Shown here in pieces: positions 28,207 through 36,379 of a DNA stretch of 39,919 nt. A model generated the notes under the pieces. That model made no database searches, was not told the DNA's origin, and saw only the letters and a list, made by a program, of their open reading frames with translations. The position numbers and the translations under genes were made by a program. This DNA comes from a virus: the IMG/VR virus record IMGVR_UViG_3300025646_003104, positions 1 through 39,919 of that record. One strand, 5' to 3'. The stretch's first letter is position 1. Each line of letters starts with the position of its first letter.

Positions 28207-29160
28207 ATGAGTTATGCACAGTTTGGATTAATCGAAGCATCAGACTTCAATACATTAGTAGGTGGCAACCCCACGACTACTTCTAACACATTAAATGCTG
28301 TTTGGGCAGTAGGTGGCTCAACTGCCGGATATGGACAGACTGCTGTAGCAAACGTTTCAGCCGGGCAAACTGTAGCAAGTTCTGCTCAATGGAACTCGTT
28401 AGTTGCGAATACTGCATCAGCCGCATCACATCAAGGCTCAACTATCACTTCAGTTGCCGCCCCTGTTTCAGGCGGTACTATTACTTACTTGTCAGCTATT
28501 CCTTCTAACTTAACAACTATCTATTCAAACAGAAGAAACGCCGCAACACAAGGTTCAACATCTGCTAACACAGCAACCCGCGGCACTTCTTGGCAGACAG
28601 CATTAACATTTACTCATACAGTAACATTTGCATCAGGAGATGCCGCACGTTACTTCTTTAATGCTGGTGGACAGATTAAAATCACATGCTCACACCCCTC
28701 AGGTACGGGCATCAACTTGTTATGGTCTGATCTAGCGTCTAACGTTGGTACTGTTGTTATGAGTTCTCCAAGCTCAGGTACAGTATCTATTGCAGGCGGT
28801 ACTTATTCAGGTATCACTAAAGTTGGTGGCGGTGGTTCATCACCTACAATCGATGCTAACAAGGGTTATTTTGCATTAACCACAGCGAATGCGACAGCAT
28901 TTACACAGACAGCTTCTACAGGTCCTTCAGGCTACTTGAGTTCTTTCATCCGTTGTATTGTAAAGTCAAACGGTGCTCAAGGATCTAATGGCGATGCTGG
29001 TTCTATAATCACTATCTACACTATCTGGGACGAAGTTCCAGATGATCTAGTAGTGTCTTCAGGTACAGCAGTAACGTGTACAGTACAAAACCCAGAAACA
29101 ACTTATCTAAGTGCTTCTTGGGGTACACCTACTATTGCTGGCTCAGTATCCGGTTCATAA
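28207..29160 (+). CDS. Gly/Ser/Thr-rich tail structural protein
   Basis: The product has 317 residues. AGGAA at 28193-28197 lies nine bases before the ATG. The opening MSYAQFGLIEASDFNTLVG and the QWNSLVAN segment are followed by a region with NRRNAATQGS and ARYFFNAGGQIKITCS, a motif seen in other aquatic phage virion proteins. The rest is beta-rich with frequent Gly and Ser, and there is no transmembrane segment. It is probably a fibre or adhesin component working with the preceding gene. It is the last structural gene before the hairpin that opens the modification operon. Confidence 0.65.
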   Translation: MSYAQFGLIEASDFNTLVGGNPTTTSNTLNAVWAVGGSTAGYGQTAVANVSAGQTVASSAQWNSLVANTASAASHQGSTITSVAAPVSGGTITYLSAIPSNLTTIYSNRRNAATQGSTSANTATRGTSWQTALTFTHTVTFASGDAARYFFNAGGQIKITCSHPSGTGINLLWSDLASNVGTVVMSSPSSGTVSIAGGTYSGITKVGGGGSSPTIDANKGYFALTTANATAFTQTASTGPSGYLSSFIRCIVKSNGAQGSNGDAGSIITIYTIWDEVPDDLVVSSGTAVTCTVQNPETTYLSASWGTPTIAGSVSGS

Positions 29161-29173
29161 AATATTTTTCAAC

Positions 29174-29221
29174 GCCTCAATATCTCTCTAAATACTCATG
29201 GGAGTAATGAGATATAGAGGC
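29174..29221 (+). promoter_or_regulatory. RBS-occluding hairpin with embedded late promoter at the head of the modification operon
   Basis: GCCTCAATATCTC at 29174-29186 pairs with GAGATATAGAGGC at 29209-29221, with a single A-A mismatch. Inside it, TACTC at 29193-29197 pairs with GAGTA at 29202-29206 around an ATGG loop. The outer right arm contains the AGAGG ribosome site (29216-29220) and ends two bases before the ATG at 29224. The late-promoter octamer at 29187-29194 lies between the outer and inner stems. Read-through RNA would hide the ribosome site; RNA started near 29200 would lack the left arm. There is no trailing T-run, so it does not look like a standard terminator. Confidence 0.75.
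29187..29194 (+). promoter_or_regulatory. T4-type late promoter octamer for the modification operon
   Basis: TCTAAATA differs from the T4 consensus TATAAATA at one position. A start about six bases downstream gives a leader of about 24 bases with AGAGG near the ATG. It is the only promoter-like octamer seen in front of the ten-gene operon. Confidence 0.62.
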
Positions 29222-29223
29222 TT

Positions 29224-29529
29224 ATGGATACTAAAAAATTAATTTCAGACGCTAAAGCAAGATTTAGTCATAATTCTGCGAAAGCATACCTTAAAGAAAA
29301 ATACAGTGCTAAACTATTAGTCGCTGAACAAGGCGGCTTATGGCGCGCCTGCCCAGAAACAATTGCACATCTAGCATCTTTCCAATCCGAAAAACTAGTC
29401 CTCATCGATACGTTTGACAATCCGGTCAAAGTTGACAGAAAAGAATTACTCTCTTTACTTACGACTACATACGAAAATGTCATGAACGAATGGTATGAAG
29501 AATGGAAAGAACTAGAAAACAAACGTTAA
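29224..29529 (+). CDS. Small hypothetical protein, first gene of the modification operon
   Basis: The product has 101 residues and is mostly helical and charged. It begins with an amphipathic N-terminus (ISDAKARFSHNSAKAYLKEK), has a central AEQGGLWRACPETIAHLASF and ends in NEWYEEWKELENKR. It resembles small proteins of unknown function in other T4-like phages, and no catalytic motif is visible. AGAGG lies three bases before the ATG and is buried in the hairpin. The next gene starts within its last 28 bases, so translation of the two is probably coupled. Confidence 0.75.
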   Translation: MDTKKLISDAKARFSHNSAKAYLKEKYSAKLLVAEQGGLWRACPETIAHLASFQSEKLVLIDTFDNPVKVDRKELLSLLTTTYENVMNEWYEEWKELENKR

Positions 29530-30377
29530 AATCTAGAGGTCTTCTAATATTTGCATTTAACACTGAAAAGTGGGATTATGTAGCCATGGCTGCATACACT
29601 GCTAAACGTGCAAAGCAATTTTTAGGACTACCTACTACTCTTATCACTAACGAAGAATCTAAACCTGAAGGTGATCTTGCGAAGACCTTTGATCAGATCG
29701 TTGTGGTGAAAGCAGATAAAAATAATATCAGAGACCATATGATTTGGATCAACAAAGGCAGATATCAAGCCTATGAACTAAGTCCATATGATGAGACTCT
29801 ATTATTAGACGCGGATTATGTCATCAACTCTGATAAGTTGTTGACTACTTTTGATCTGTCTGACACGTTCTGTTGTCATAACAAGACCGATTTCTTGATG
29901 TATCCAAATGCTCCCCAAGAAACGTTAAGTTCATATAGTTATGACACGCTATGGGCAACTGTAGTGATGTTTAAAAAATCAGAACGTGCTAGACAGATTT
30001 TTGAAACACTAAAAATGGTTCAAGAAAATTACTCTCACTATGCAAATATTCATAGTTTTATTGGTGGGGTATTTAGAAATGATTATGCACTTACTATTGC
30101 GCTACGAATAGTTAACGGACACTCAATAGAACCCAGTGATTATATTCCCTGGAACTTAGTTCACGTAGGCAAGAATACTTCAGTATACGCAAAATATCCG
30201 GATCAACCGATACCGTTCAGCGATGGCGATCCAGCATTCAATACAGAATTTATTGTTATGTTTGATAACTGGCAAAAGGGCAAGATCAGAAAAGAATACT
30301 TAGAGATTTATGATCTAGATTTTCACGTAATGAACAAAGAACTATTTGTTGACATTATGGAGAACAAACATGGATAA
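29502..30377 (+). CDS. Putative GT-A-type glycosyltransferase 1
   Basis: The product has 291 residues. GLLIFAFNTEKWDYVAMAAY at residues 13-32 is an opening beta strand and helix of a nucleotide-sugar-binding fold. ETLLLDADYVINSDKLL follows, with Asp103-Ala-Asp105 placed as the metal-binding DxD of GT-A (GT8-like) transferases. Later segments WATVVMFKKSERARQIFE and FRNDYALTIALRI also fit this family. The donor and acceptor are unknown. The ATG overlaps the preceding gene by 28 bases; no later in-frame ATG precedes the conserved strand, which supports this start. Its stop overlaps the next start. Confidence 0.68.
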   Translation: MERTRKQTLKSRGLLIFAFNTEKWDYVAMAAYTAKRAKQFLGLPTTLITNEESKPEGDLAKTFDQIVVVKADKNNIRDHMIWINKGRYQAYELSPYDETLLLDADYVINSDKLLTTFDLSDTFCCHNKTDFLMYPNAPQETLSSYSYDTLWATVVMFKKSERARQIFETLKMVQENYSHYANIHSFIGGVFRNDYALTIALRIVNGHSIEPSDYIPWNLVHVGKNTSVYAKYPDQPIPFSDGDPAFNTEFIVMFDNWQKGKIRKEYLEIYDLDFHVMNKELFVDIMENKHG

Positions 30378-31152
30378 AGGATTTGTTATTCTAGCACAAA
30401 ACAGCAGTGTCAATTATATTCGTTGCGCTGAATTGTTAGCAGAAAGCATCGTGCGTGTTATGCCTGATGCTAGAGTATCATTAATTTCTAATAATAAAAC
30501 TAATTCAACAGTATGGGACAAAGTAATCAAATTGCCATACGGCGACTTAGGTGGGTTTTTTAATGATTGGCAAGTATACGAAGCATCGCCATATGAATAC
30601 ACCATTAAACTTGAAGCAGATATGTATGTTCCCCGATCAATTGATTATTGGTGGGAAATTCTAAAAAGTAAAGATGTTGTAGTTTCTACTACGATCAGAA
30701 ATTTTAAGCAAGATATTTCACATATCAAAACTTATAGAAGATTTGTCGTTGACAATGAATTGCCTGATACGTATAATGCTATCACATATTTTAAAAAATC
30801 GGAGACAGCAAAAGAGTTTTTTGATACAGTAAGATTTATTTTTGAAAACTGGGAAGAAATTAAACCAGAGTTCAAGTGCAACCCGGATGAGCCTGCTACA
30901 ACAGATTTCGTGTACGCTATCGCATCGCACGTTGTTGGAGTAGAGAAAACTACTCTCCCTAACTTCACGCAGATGTCCATGATTCACATGAAGCAGTTTA
31001 TCAATACTATGCCTACTGAAGATTGGACATCTACGCTTGTCTACGAGATTTTGCCACACACTATTAGAATAAACACAATCCCCCAGATATATCCTTTTCA
31101 CTATCATGTTAAAGAATTTTCTGATAGAATAGCAGAGGTATTTTATGAGTGA
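30370..31152 (+). CDS. Putative GT-A-type glycosyltransferase 2
   Basis: The product has 260 residues from the chosen ATG at 30370. GGAG at 30359-30362 lies seven bases upstream. An in-frame ATG at 30346 would add eight residues without a good ribosome site. DKGFVILAQNSSVNYIRCAE is the opening strand and helix, and EYTIKLEADMYVPRSIDYWW contains Glu82-Ala-Asp84 at the DxD position. TYNAITYFKKSETAKEFFD and ATTDFVYAIA parallel the previous protein, so the two are probably distant paralogues. The first aspartate of DxD is replaced by Glu. It overlaps the neighbours on both sides by eight bases. Confidence 0.62.
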   Translation: MDKGFVILAQNSSVNYIRCAELLAESIVRVMPDARVSLISNNKTNSTVWDKVIKLPYGDLGGFFNDWQVYEASPYEYTIKLEADMYVPRSIDYWWEILKSKDVVVSTTIRNFKQDISHIKTYRRFVVDNELPDTYNAITYFKKSETAKEFFDTVRFIFENWEEIKPEFKCNPDEPATTDFVYAIASHVVGVEKTTLPNFTQMSMIHMKQFINTMPTEDWTSTLVYEILPHTIRINTIPQIYPFHYHVKEFSDRIAEVFYE

Positions 31153-31492
31153 TGATCTAGAAGAATACATCTTAATCTGGGAAGCCCCCAAGATCGAAGC
31201 ACCCGAATTCAGATTGTATTACAAAGAAGACGGGAGTGTAGATTTCTATACTTGCGAGAAACCCGAAGGAAATTATATCGTCATAGACCAACAGACATAT
31301 GCTGAAGGTAGACAAGACGTAAAGGTTGTTAATGGCAGGGTCTCTAGAATCAGACCTCATACTACAATCGAAAAACTAGTAAAGTCAGACAGAGGACAAA
31401 AAACTGCATTACATGATGTCAGTGTAGTCATCACCTCAGACTCGACAGAGAAAGAATTTGCATATTGGGAATTAAAAACATATGAGTACTGA
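31145..31492 (+). CDS. Small hypothetical protein between glycosyltransferase-like genes
   Basis: The product has 115 residues. It begins with an acidic stretch (SDDLEEYILIWEAPKIEA). A beta-rich core follows with FRLYYKEDGSVDFYTCEKP and GNYIVIDQQTYAEGRQD, and it ends in FAYWELKTYEY. No enzyme motif is visible, and small phage proteins with this layout are usually unannotated. It overlaps the previous gene by eight bases (ATGAGTGA) and the next by eleven, so it belongs to the same translational unit and may be an accessory subunit. Confidence 0.7.
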   Translation: MSDDLEEYILIWEAPKIEAPEFRLYYKEDGSVDFYTCEKPEGNYIVIDQQTYAEGRQDVKVVNGRVSRIRPHTTIEKLVKSDRGQKTALHDVSVVITSDSTEKEFAYWELKTYEY

Positions 31493-32429
31493 TATTATCG
31501 ATGTAGCTGATTTAGATTGTATCTATCTTAGTTACGATGAGCCACAAAAAGAAGAATTTTGGTTAAAGATTAAAAACATGGTACCTTGGGCTAAAAGAGT
31601 CGATGGTGTACTAGGTTCCGATGCGGCTCACAAAGCCGCAGGTGAGGCCAGTGACACGGAAAGATTTATTCTTATCGATGGTGACAATATGCCTGACGAA
31701 GAATTTTTTAATATACAACTAGATTTTACTGATAAAGATCCTAGGTATCATCAAGCACAATTTAGATGGAAAGCGATCAACAACATTAATGGATTGCGTT
31801 ATGGTAATGGTGGCATGAGTTCATGGACTAAATCATATGTAGAGAAAATGAATACTCACGAACATACTGATGGTAGCGCACACACTCAAGTAGACTTCTG
31901 CATGGATAGCAGTGATAGTTTATATTGGGCTATGTATGATTGTTACTCAACAACTTATCCTAACTACACACCTTTCCAAGCATGGCGTGCAGGTTTTCGT
32001 GAAGGAGTGAAGATGGTTCTTGACAGAGGCGCAAGAACTACAGTAGAACAATTCAAGCAACGTGTTGCAACAAGAAACTTAGATAACTTGACTATCTGGC
32101 AAAACGTTGGTGATGATGTAGAGAATGGCATCTGGGCTATCTATGGCGCAAGACTTGGTACATATATGACTATGTTAAGCGATTGGGATCACGTTAATGT
32201 TATGTGGTTTGAGAACTATCCCAAGATGTGGGAAGAGCATAAAGATAAAGATCCATATGCAGAAGCCGAAACAATCGGACAAGCATTACACGCAAAACTA
32301 GGTTTACCTATGTGTATAATGTCTCCTGAGCAAAGTGCATTCTTTAAACGTCACTATAAGGCAGACAGAGCAAACAAAGGACCTCTAGTCACTGAGATGG
32401 AAGTAATTAGAGAAATTGAGGGCTGGTAA
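31482..32429 (+). CDS. Putative phage glycosyltransferase 3 (DGDN type)
   Basis: The product has 315 residues. The N-terminus has DCIYLSYDEPQKEEFWLKI, VPWAKRVDGVLGSDAAHKAA and ERFILIDGDNMPDEEF, with the DGD at residues 66-68 placed like the metal-binding DxD of GT-A enzymes. This set of motifs is typical of a protein often labelled glycosyltransferase in aquatic T4-like phages. Further marks are NGLRYGNGGMSSWTKSYVEK and TPFQAWRAGFREGVKM. The acceptor is unknown. It overlaps the previous gene by eleven bases, and its TAA shares a base with the ATG of the first radical SAM gene, which ties the sugar and radical SAM parts together. Confidence 0.65.
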   Translation: MSTDIIDVADLDCIYLSYDEPQKEEFWLKIKNMVPWAKRVDGVLGSDAAHKAAGEASDTERFILIDGDNMPDEEFFNIQLDFTDKDPRYHQAQFRWKAINNINGLRYGNGGMSSWTKSYVEKMNTHEHTDGSAHTQVDFCMDSSDSLYWAMYDCYSTTYPNYTPFQAWRAGFREGVKMVLDRGARTTVEQFKQRVATRNLDNLTIWQNVGDDVENGIWAIYGARLGTYMTMLSDWDHVNVMWFENYPKMWEEHKDKDPYAEAETIGQALHAKLGLPMCIMSPEQSAFFKRHYKADRANKGPLVTEMEVIREIEGW

Positions 32430-33832
32430 TGTCTAAAGAAACAGACAGAATTAAAACTATACAAATACGAGTAGAAAACGAAGCATCGCCTACGTTCTGT
32501 CTGGCTAAGTGGCATCACGTTACTATGTATTTGCAGACAGGCGAGACGCACAGTTGCTATCACCCTAGACCTCATAAGATTCCGTTGCATGAATTAAAAG
32601 AAAACCCAAGTGCTTTACACAACACTTGGGAAAAGAAAATGGAACGTAAGCAGATGCTTGAGGGTGAGAAACCTGAAGGCTGTCAATACTGCTGGAACGT
32701 AGAAGCATTGGGTCCTGATTATATCTCAGACAGACATATCAGAAACGGGTCTATCTTTACTGAAGAAAGATTTGAACAGTGCGCTAAAGGCAGTTACGAA
32801 CAAAACATCAATCCAGAATACATTGAAATCAACTTTGGTAACGAGTGTAACTTTAAATGTGGTTACTGTCACCCTAAATATTCTTCAAGTTATCACAGTG
32901 AGATCAAACAGTTTGGTCCTGTAGAAAGTGTGAAGAATCATAGATGTGATATTGACTGGATGAAACTGTTTGAACGTGAAGAAGAAAATCCTTACGTAGA
33001 TGCGTTCTGGGAATGGTGGCCTGAGATGCGTAAGACCTTAAACATCTTGCGGGTGACAGGTGGTGAACCTACTATGCACGTTTCTACTTGGAGACTACTA
33101 AAACAGATCGATGAAGATCCTATGCCGTGGTTAGAACTAAACATGAATTCTAATCTAGGAACAAAAACGGCCCTCATCGAACGTCTAGCAGACTCAGTGA
33201 AGAAACTGTGTGATGAAAAGAAACTAGAAAGTTTCAAACTATTTACCAGCTTAGATTGCTGGGGCGAACGTGCAGAATATATTAGGACGGGTCTAGACTT
33301 AGCGTTATGGGAAAAGAATTTTCATACATATCTAACTAGAACTGATTCTCCCGTCACGTTCATGGTAACATTCAATATCTTAGCAGTAACATCATTCAAG
33401 CAATTATTAGAAAAGTTCTTAGAATGGCGTAAGATGTATGGGTGGTATGAATGGAAATCTGAAGACAAACATAGAGTGCGTTTCGATACCCCATACTTGA
33501 AAGAGCCTTTACAATATGATATGAATATCTTACCAAAAGAAGAATTCATGCCTTATATGCATGAGTCGCTACAGTTTATCAAAGATAACGTAGATGACAC
33601 AAGACCTGATGCGTTTACAACTATTGAATATGAAAAGTTCAAACGAGTTGTTGACTATATGGCTGAGACACATTATAGTGAAGAAAAACTGATTGAAGGA
33701 AGACGAGATTTCTACAACTGGTTCAACGAACTTGATGATCGTAGAGAAACTGATTTACTGTCTATCTATCCTGAATATCTAGATTTCTATAGATTGTGTC
33801 AACAAGCCAACTTAACGAACCCAATGAGATAA
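32429..33832 (+). CDS. Radical SAM protein 1 with N-terminal twitch-like domain
   Basis: The product has 467 residues. The radical SAM motif CNFKCGYC is at Cys140, Cys144 and Cys147, binding the [4Fe-4S] cluster that cleaves S-adenosylmethionine. GGEP follows at 211-214. Ahead of it is a twitch/SPASM-like domain with Cys24, Cys43, Cys85 and Cys88 (PTFCLAKWHH, HSCYHP, GCQYCWN), probably holding an auxiliary cluster. A GERAEYIRTG motif near 280 is shared with the next two proteins. It is the most diverged of the four twitch-bearing copies, lacking their PCC motif. The first start position (TAATG) suggests translational coupling. The substrate is unknown. Confidence 0.85.
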   Translation: MSKETDRIKTIQIRVENEASPTFCLAKWHHVTMYLQTGETHSCYHPRPHKIPLHELKENPSALHNTWEKKMERKQMLEGEKPEGCQYCWNVEALGPDYISDRHIRNGSIFTEERFEQCAKGSYEQNINPEYIEINFGNECNFKCGYCHPKYSSSYHSEIKQFGPVESVKNHRCDIDWMKLFEREEENPYVDAFWEWWPEMRKTLNILRVTGGEPTMHVSTWRLLKQIDEDPMPWLELNMNSNLGTKTALIERLADSVKKLCDEKKLESFKLFTSLDCWGERAEYIRTGLDLALWEKNFHTYLTRTDSPVTFMVTFNILAVTSFKQLLEKFLEWRKMYGWYEWKSEDKHRVRFDTPYLKEPLQYDMNILPKEEFMPYMHESLQFIKDNVDDTRPDAFTTIEYEKFKRVVDYMAETHYSEEKLIEGRRDFYNWFNELDDRRETDLLSIYPEYLDFYRLCQQANLTNPMR

Positions 33833-33835
33833 AAG

Positions 33836-35128
33836 ATGAAGGGACCGGCAGCTACATTTTTAAAGAAATTACTTTTAGAAGAAAGCGAAACTTTCTGCAT
33901 GATTCCGTGGGTGTCTATTCATACAACACCTACTGGTCAAGCCGCACCGTGTTGTATTTCTAAATCCTGTTCAGATAATATCGGTATAGGAAATTCAAAC
34001 GTGAACACCTTAGATGAACTAGTAAACTCACCTAAGATGAAGCAGTTACGTTTAGATATGATCAAGGGTACTAAGAATCCTGAGTGTGCTAACTGTCATA
34101 AACACGATGCTCAGGGTGTACCTAGTTTTAGAACGCAATCTAATACAGTATGGGCAAAAGACTTGATTCAAGTAGTAGAAAACACTGACTTAAAGACAGG
34201 AAAGATCAGTAATTTTAAAATGAAATATTTTGATGTCAGATTTTCAAACATATGTAACTTCAAATGTCGTACATGCGGATCAGCGTTTTCTACTCAATGG
34301 GAACAAGAAGATTTAAAGAGCCAAGAATTGACCGGTTTACCAATGTATGCTGTGCAATTAGAAAAAGGCAACAGAAAAGAATTTGTACAAGAAGTGTTAG
34401 AACATATTCCAAATATGGAAGTTGCATATTTTGCAGGCGGCGAACCCCTGATCACTGATGAAATGTACCTGATGCTAGAAGAAATGATCAGAGTAGGTAA
34501 GACAGATATTGAGCTAAGATATAATACTAATATCTCTAATCTCAAATATAAAAAGAAAGATATCTTCAAACTATGGGAACACTTTTCTAAACCTATTCAA
34601 GTTTTTGCGTCAGTAGATCATTTTGGACCCAGAGCAGAATATATAAGACACGGCACAGATTGGAAGCAAGTAGAAGAAAATATTAAAAGGCTACGCAAAG
34701 CTCCTAATGTAAGATTCCAAGTTAACTCAGTTCTGAGTGTATTCAATGCTTTGACTATTTCTCATTTCTACAAGTACATGATCGATAATCATTACTATGT
34801 TCCTAGCAGTCCCGTATGGACTCTTTATAACATGGGCAGTCCTGAGCATGTATCAGTACACGTATTACCCCCTGATTACAAAGAACAAGTTGTACAGCAA
34901 TTAGAACTTACTATCAAGTATATGGAAGATTTGGGCTTCTCTGATAGCCATACCCAGCAGATCAAAAACTGTATTCCTTGGGTGTTGTCTAAAGATACGT
35001 GGGACGAACAGAAAAAAGACTTCAAAGAAGAAATTCATAGACTTGATGCACTCAGGGAAGAAGATTTCACAGTAACTTTCCCTGAACTAGCAAATTTATA
35101 TAAACCACCTACTAATTTGAGACCATAA
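33836..35128 (+). CDS. Radical SAM protein 2 with N-terminal twitch/SPASM-like domain
   Basis: The product has 430 residues. The N-terminal domain has FCMIPWVSIHTTPTGQAAPC with Cys21, Cys39 and Cys40, and ECANCHKH with Cys84 and Cys87. In normal SPASM enzymes this type of segment lies after the radical SAM core. The core has RFSNICNFKCRTCG with Cys140, Cys144 and Cys147, then AYFAGGEPLIT with GGEP at 201-204. YNTNISNLKYKKKDIF and GPRAEYIRHGTDW follow. Similar N-terminal-twitch radical SAM proteins are known as a family in phages and bacteria; the reaction is not established here. The ribosome site before its ATG is weak, and only three bases separate it from the previous stop. Confidence 0.85.
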   Translation: MKGPAATFLKKLLLEESETFCMIPWVSIHTTPTGQAAPCCISKSCSDNIGIGNSNVNTLDELVNSPKMKQLRLDMIKGTKNPECANCHKHDAQGVPSFRTQSNTVWAKDLIQVVENTDLKTGKISNFKMKYFDVRFSNICNFKCRTCGSAFSTQWEQEDLKSQELTGLPMYAVQLEKGNRKEFVQEVLEHIPNMEVAYFAGGEPLITDEMYLMLEEMIRVGKTDIELRYNTNISNLKYKKKDIFKLWEHFSKPIQVFASVDHFGPRAEYIRHGTDWKQVEENIKRLRKAPNVRFQVNSVLSVFNALTISHFYKYMIDNHYYVPSSPVWTLYNMGSPEHVSVHVLPPDYKEQVVQQLELTIKYMEDLGFSDSHTQQIKNCIPWVLSKDTWDEQKKDFKEEIHRLDALREEDFTVTFPELANLYKPPTNLRP

Positions 35129-36369
35129 TGTCACGTATACCTATCGACAAAGAATTTCTATTAAACGAAAGCAAAACTTTCTGTATGTTTCCGTGGCTGC
35201 ACTTGAACGTGACTCCTAAAGGTGATATCTATCCTTGCTGTTCAAATGACTATACACAGCCTTTTGGTAACACAAAAGAGATTACTTTAGAAGAAGCATT
35301 CAACAGTGACAAGATGAAGAAACTGCGCCTAGATATGCTTAACGAACGCAAGAACGATATCTGTACTTTTTGTTATAAGCATGAAGAAGCAGGTCCTCAC
35401 AGTTTTAGGAACTATTCTAAAGAGCAGTTTGCACACCACTTTGATGATCTTGTTCCCTTGACACAAGAAGATGGACATGTACATGACTTTAGAATGCACT
35501 ACTTTGATATTAGATTCTCAAATATCTGCAACTTTAAATGCAGAACTTGCGGTGCAGAGTTTAGTTCTCAGTGGGCGCAAGAGATGCGTGAACACTTTGA
35601 CCCAACACACAAGATCATTATTCACGCAGATGACGGTAAGGGTACAGTACTAGAAGAAGTTATCGGACAGATTGACAACATCGAACTGTGTTACTTTGCA
35701 GGTGGCGAGCCACTTATCACTGAAGAACACTATGTGATGTTAGAAGAATTTATCAGACGCGGCAAAAAGCCCGTATTACGTTACAATACTAACGCAAGTA
35801 ATATAAAATATAAAAAGCATGACATCTTAGAGTTGTGGAAGCATTTTGACAAGATCGAACTAAGTTGTTCTATCGATCATTTCGGGGAACGTGCTGAGTG
35901 GTTGCGTAAAGGTACAGATTGGGGTAAGGTAGAAAGCAACTTGCTTACCTTCAGAGATTTAGATTATGTGTCATTCCAGATGAACACTGTATTCTCACTG
36001 TTTAACTATCCAATGATCGGCGAGTTCTATCAGTATCTAAAAGACAAGAATATTGTTAGAGCAGAAGATTGGTATCATAGTCTGTATCTTGCGGTACATC
36101 CAAATTATTATAGTGCGAAAAGTTTACCAAAAGAACTAAAGATCGAAGCCGCAGAAAAAGCAATGCGCTGGGCCGATGCAAACAGAGATGACAAAACAAG
36201 TTTGTCTAGATTAGTAACTGATGCAGTAAACTTTGCGGCAGAAAGTGATACTTGGAAAGATGTTAAAGATACTATGCTTATGCATACAAGATCAATAGAC
36301 AGAATAAGAGACGAAGATTTCTGGAAGGTGTTTCCTGAATTAAATAAGTTGCGTGACTTAAACGAATAG
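35128..36369 (+). CDS. Radical SAM protein 3 with N-terminal twitch/SPASM-like domain
   Basis: The product has 413 residues. The N-terminal cysteines are Cys19, Cys37, Cys38, Cys79 and Cys82 (TFCMFPWLHLNVTP, YPCC, CTFCYKHEEAG). The radical SAM motif ICNFKCRTCG uses Cys134, Cys138 and Cys141, and GGEP is at 192-195. YNTNASNIKYKKHDILELW and GERAEWLRKGTDW match the previous protein closely, so the pair arose by duplication. The TAA of the preceding gene overlaps this ATG by one base. All catalytic residues that can be checked are present. Confidence 0.86.
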   Translation: MSRIPIDKEFLLNESKTFCMFPWLHLNVTPKGDIYPCCSNDYTQPFGNTKEITLEEAFNSDKMKKLRLDMLNERKNDICTFCYKHEEAGPHSFRNYSKEQFAHHFDDLVPLTQEDGHVHDFRMHYFDIRFSNICNFKCRTCGAEFSSQWAQEMREHFDPTHKIIIHADDGKGTVLEEVIGQIDNIELCYFAGGEPLITEEHYVMLEEFIRRGKKPVLRYNTNASNIKYKKHDILELWKHFDKIELSCSIDHFGERAEWLRKGTDWGKVESNLLTFRDLDYVSFQMNTVFSLFNYPMIGEFYQYLKDKNIVRAEDWYHSLYLAVHPNYYSAKSLPKELKIEAAEKAMRWADANRDDKTSLSRLVTDAVNFAAESDTWKDVKDTMLMHTRSIDRIRDEDFWKVFPELNKLRDLNE

Positions 36370-36379
36370 GTGAAAATAA

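Noticed and set aside
30718-31191. 157-codon minus-strand frame opposite the second glycosyltransferase-like gene
   Set aside because: It runs against a tightly coupled plus-strand operon and shows no family features; it is an antisense shadow.
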